Part shown: in pieces, positions 62,560 through 64,000 of the stretch
Numbering within the stretch: the stretch's first letter is position 1
Layout of the letters: every line of letters starts with the position of its first letter
NCBI RefSeq assembly: GCF_021284765.1
Contig: NZ_CP089924.1
Span: 4,234,001 to 4,298,000, forward strand
Direction of reading: 5' to 3'
DNA: 64,000 nt
DNA from: Lysobacter sp. 5GHs7-4
GTDB taxonomy: Bacteria; Pseudomonadota; Gammaproteobacteria; Xanthomonadales; Xanthomonadaceae
The notes under the pieces: generated by a model
The model's input: only the letters and a program-made list of their open reading frames with translations
The model's database searches: none
What the model was told of the DNA's origin: nothing
Made by a program: the position numbers and the translations under genes

Positions 62560-63467
62560 TCAATAGATCTCGCCCACGCAGCAGCGCAGCGAGCCGCCGC
62601 CGGCCTCGATGGCGTCCAGCGCGACCTGCGCCACGGCGAAGCCGGCCCGCTCCAGCCCCTCGCGGCTGGCCGGGCTCAGCGCCGCGGCGGCGCGCGCACT
62701 CATCCAGACCCGGTCCGGCGACAGCGCGATGGCGTTGCCGGCGAAGGCGGCGTGCTCGGCCGGCCCCAGCGCGATCGCGTGCGGTGCGTAGACCGCGGCG
62801 ATGGCGGCGGCCGCGGCCGGATCGGCGAAGCCGCCCGGACAGATCAGGGCCGCGCGGCCGGCCAGCACCGCCAGCACCACGTTGGTGTGGTACTCGCCCG
62901 GCGCCAGGTCGAACAGCAGGGTCGCGCGCAGGCCCAGGGCCTCGTGCATCAGGCGCGCGCCTTGCTCGTCGCAGCGCTCCGACAGGCCGCAGTAGCCCAA
63001 GCCGTGGGCGCGGTCGATCACCAGCGCACCGGTGAGCTCGCAGGGATGCGGCTGGGTCGACAGGTCGATTTCGTCGTAGCCCAGCACGTCGCGGAAGAAG
63101 CCGCGGATGTCGGCGCGCTCGGCCTCGCGCTGGCGCACCGGATGGCGCATGCGTCCGATCAGGGTGCGACCGGGCGCGGTCGCGTAGACGTTGTTGGGGA
63201 ACAGCGCGTCGGGGGTGGCCGGGTCGCCGGCGAAGCAGACCGTCGGCAGCAGCGCCGACAAGGCGCGCTGCAGTTCGCGATGCTGGGCGCTGGCCAGGCC
63301 GGGGTCGAAGCCCTCGGCGTCGGCCATGTAGCGGTTGTCGCCGGCCGACTGTTCGGCGCGCGCGAACCCGTCCGGCGCGACCAGGAACGCGGCGCGCGCG
63401 GTGGCCGCGCCGAAATCCGGCGCGCAGCCGCGCGCATAGGCCAGGAAGGCCTCGCAGTCGCGCCCGA

Positions 63468-63471
<4 letters not shown>
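62560..63471 (-). CDS. CtlX-like guanidino-modifying hydrolase (citrulline/arginine related)
   Basis: A 303-aa protein of the beta/alpha-propeller amidinotransferase superfamily: DALFPNNVYATAPGR (substrate loop), the acidic VIDRAHGLGYCGLSERCDEQG, YHTNVVLAVLAG (catalytic His) and the final IEAGGGSLRCCVGEIY with the catalytic Cys. This resembles CtlX/citrulline-utilisation hydrolases, but dimethylarginine hydrolase activity is also possible. It shares 4 bp with dusA. Confidence 0.85.

Positions 63472-64000
<529 letters not shown>

Overview
The window is a GC-rich, densely packed chromosomal segment. It is almost certainly from a Lysobacter-like member of the Xanthomonadaceae (Lysobacteraceae). 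This is inferred from base composition, heavy GTG/TTG start use, split trp loci, POT transporters, an ExeM-type nuclease, and the family's REP-like palindromes. No phage, integrase, transposase or CRISPR array is seen. It reads as ordinary chromosome with a few accessory patches.

Left part (1-15 kb, mostly minus strand). A long co-directional run goes trpG, a small exported protein, trpD, an ABM-domain protein, iadA, cphB and cphA (cut by the left edge), so tryptophan genes run straight into a cyanophycin synthesis/degradation cassette. A two-component system with a small Ala/Lys-rich exported protein separates this from trpE. Both trpE and trpG are preceded by a matching, previously unannotated Trp-rich leader ORF (shared GWRWW core). 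Each lies directly behind a TACAGT -10 element, so each is probably leaderless, and each has its Trp codons in the left arm of a hairpin. This is the most interesting signal in the window. Next come a YegS-like lipid kinase, rraA, rpe and a J-domain protein, then divergent purC.

15-24 kb holds membrane and envelope genes: SMR and EamA transporters, an Mpo1-like protein, exported proteins, an NAD(P)-binding epimerase-like protein, NhaA and a Ca/Na antiporter. 24-27.6 kb is the tyrosine/homogentisate module: hppD and hmgA, a divergent MarR regulator, and a perfect palindrome lying exactly in the 17-bp spacer of the predicted hppD promoter. A DUF559 nuclease gene bounded by 43-bp inverted repeats sits between hppD and hmgA. 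27.8-30.3 kb is a small accessory patch with a probable frameshifted gene.

30-46.6 kb: tandem POT peptide transporters; kynA with an overlapping NUDIX gene; a large secreted ExeM-like nuclease followed by a strong terminator; a 2-oxoacid dehydrogenase operon (E1alpha, E1beta, SH3 protein, cupin, E2) without an E3 gene; two VOC proteins; a GAF-GGDEF diguanylate cyclase; and an MBL hydrolase.

46.7-64 kb: trpS with a C-terminal extension, stress/envelope small proteins (CsbD, entericidin), arginase, tRNA-Thr(TGT), a SPOR protein and a truncated paralogue, coaX-birA-plsY, a fused FakA-FakB-type fatty-acid kinase upstream of plsY, mtfA, a PepSY-phoP-phoQ operon, a CtlX-like guanidino-modifying hydrolase, and dusA cut by the right edge. 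Arginine and aspartate turnover (cphA/cphB/iadA, rocF, ctlX-like) and tryptophan metabolism (trpE/G/D, kynA, trpS) are recurring themes. Three families of interspersed palindromes and one 117-bp direct repeat pair occupy the gene-free gaps.
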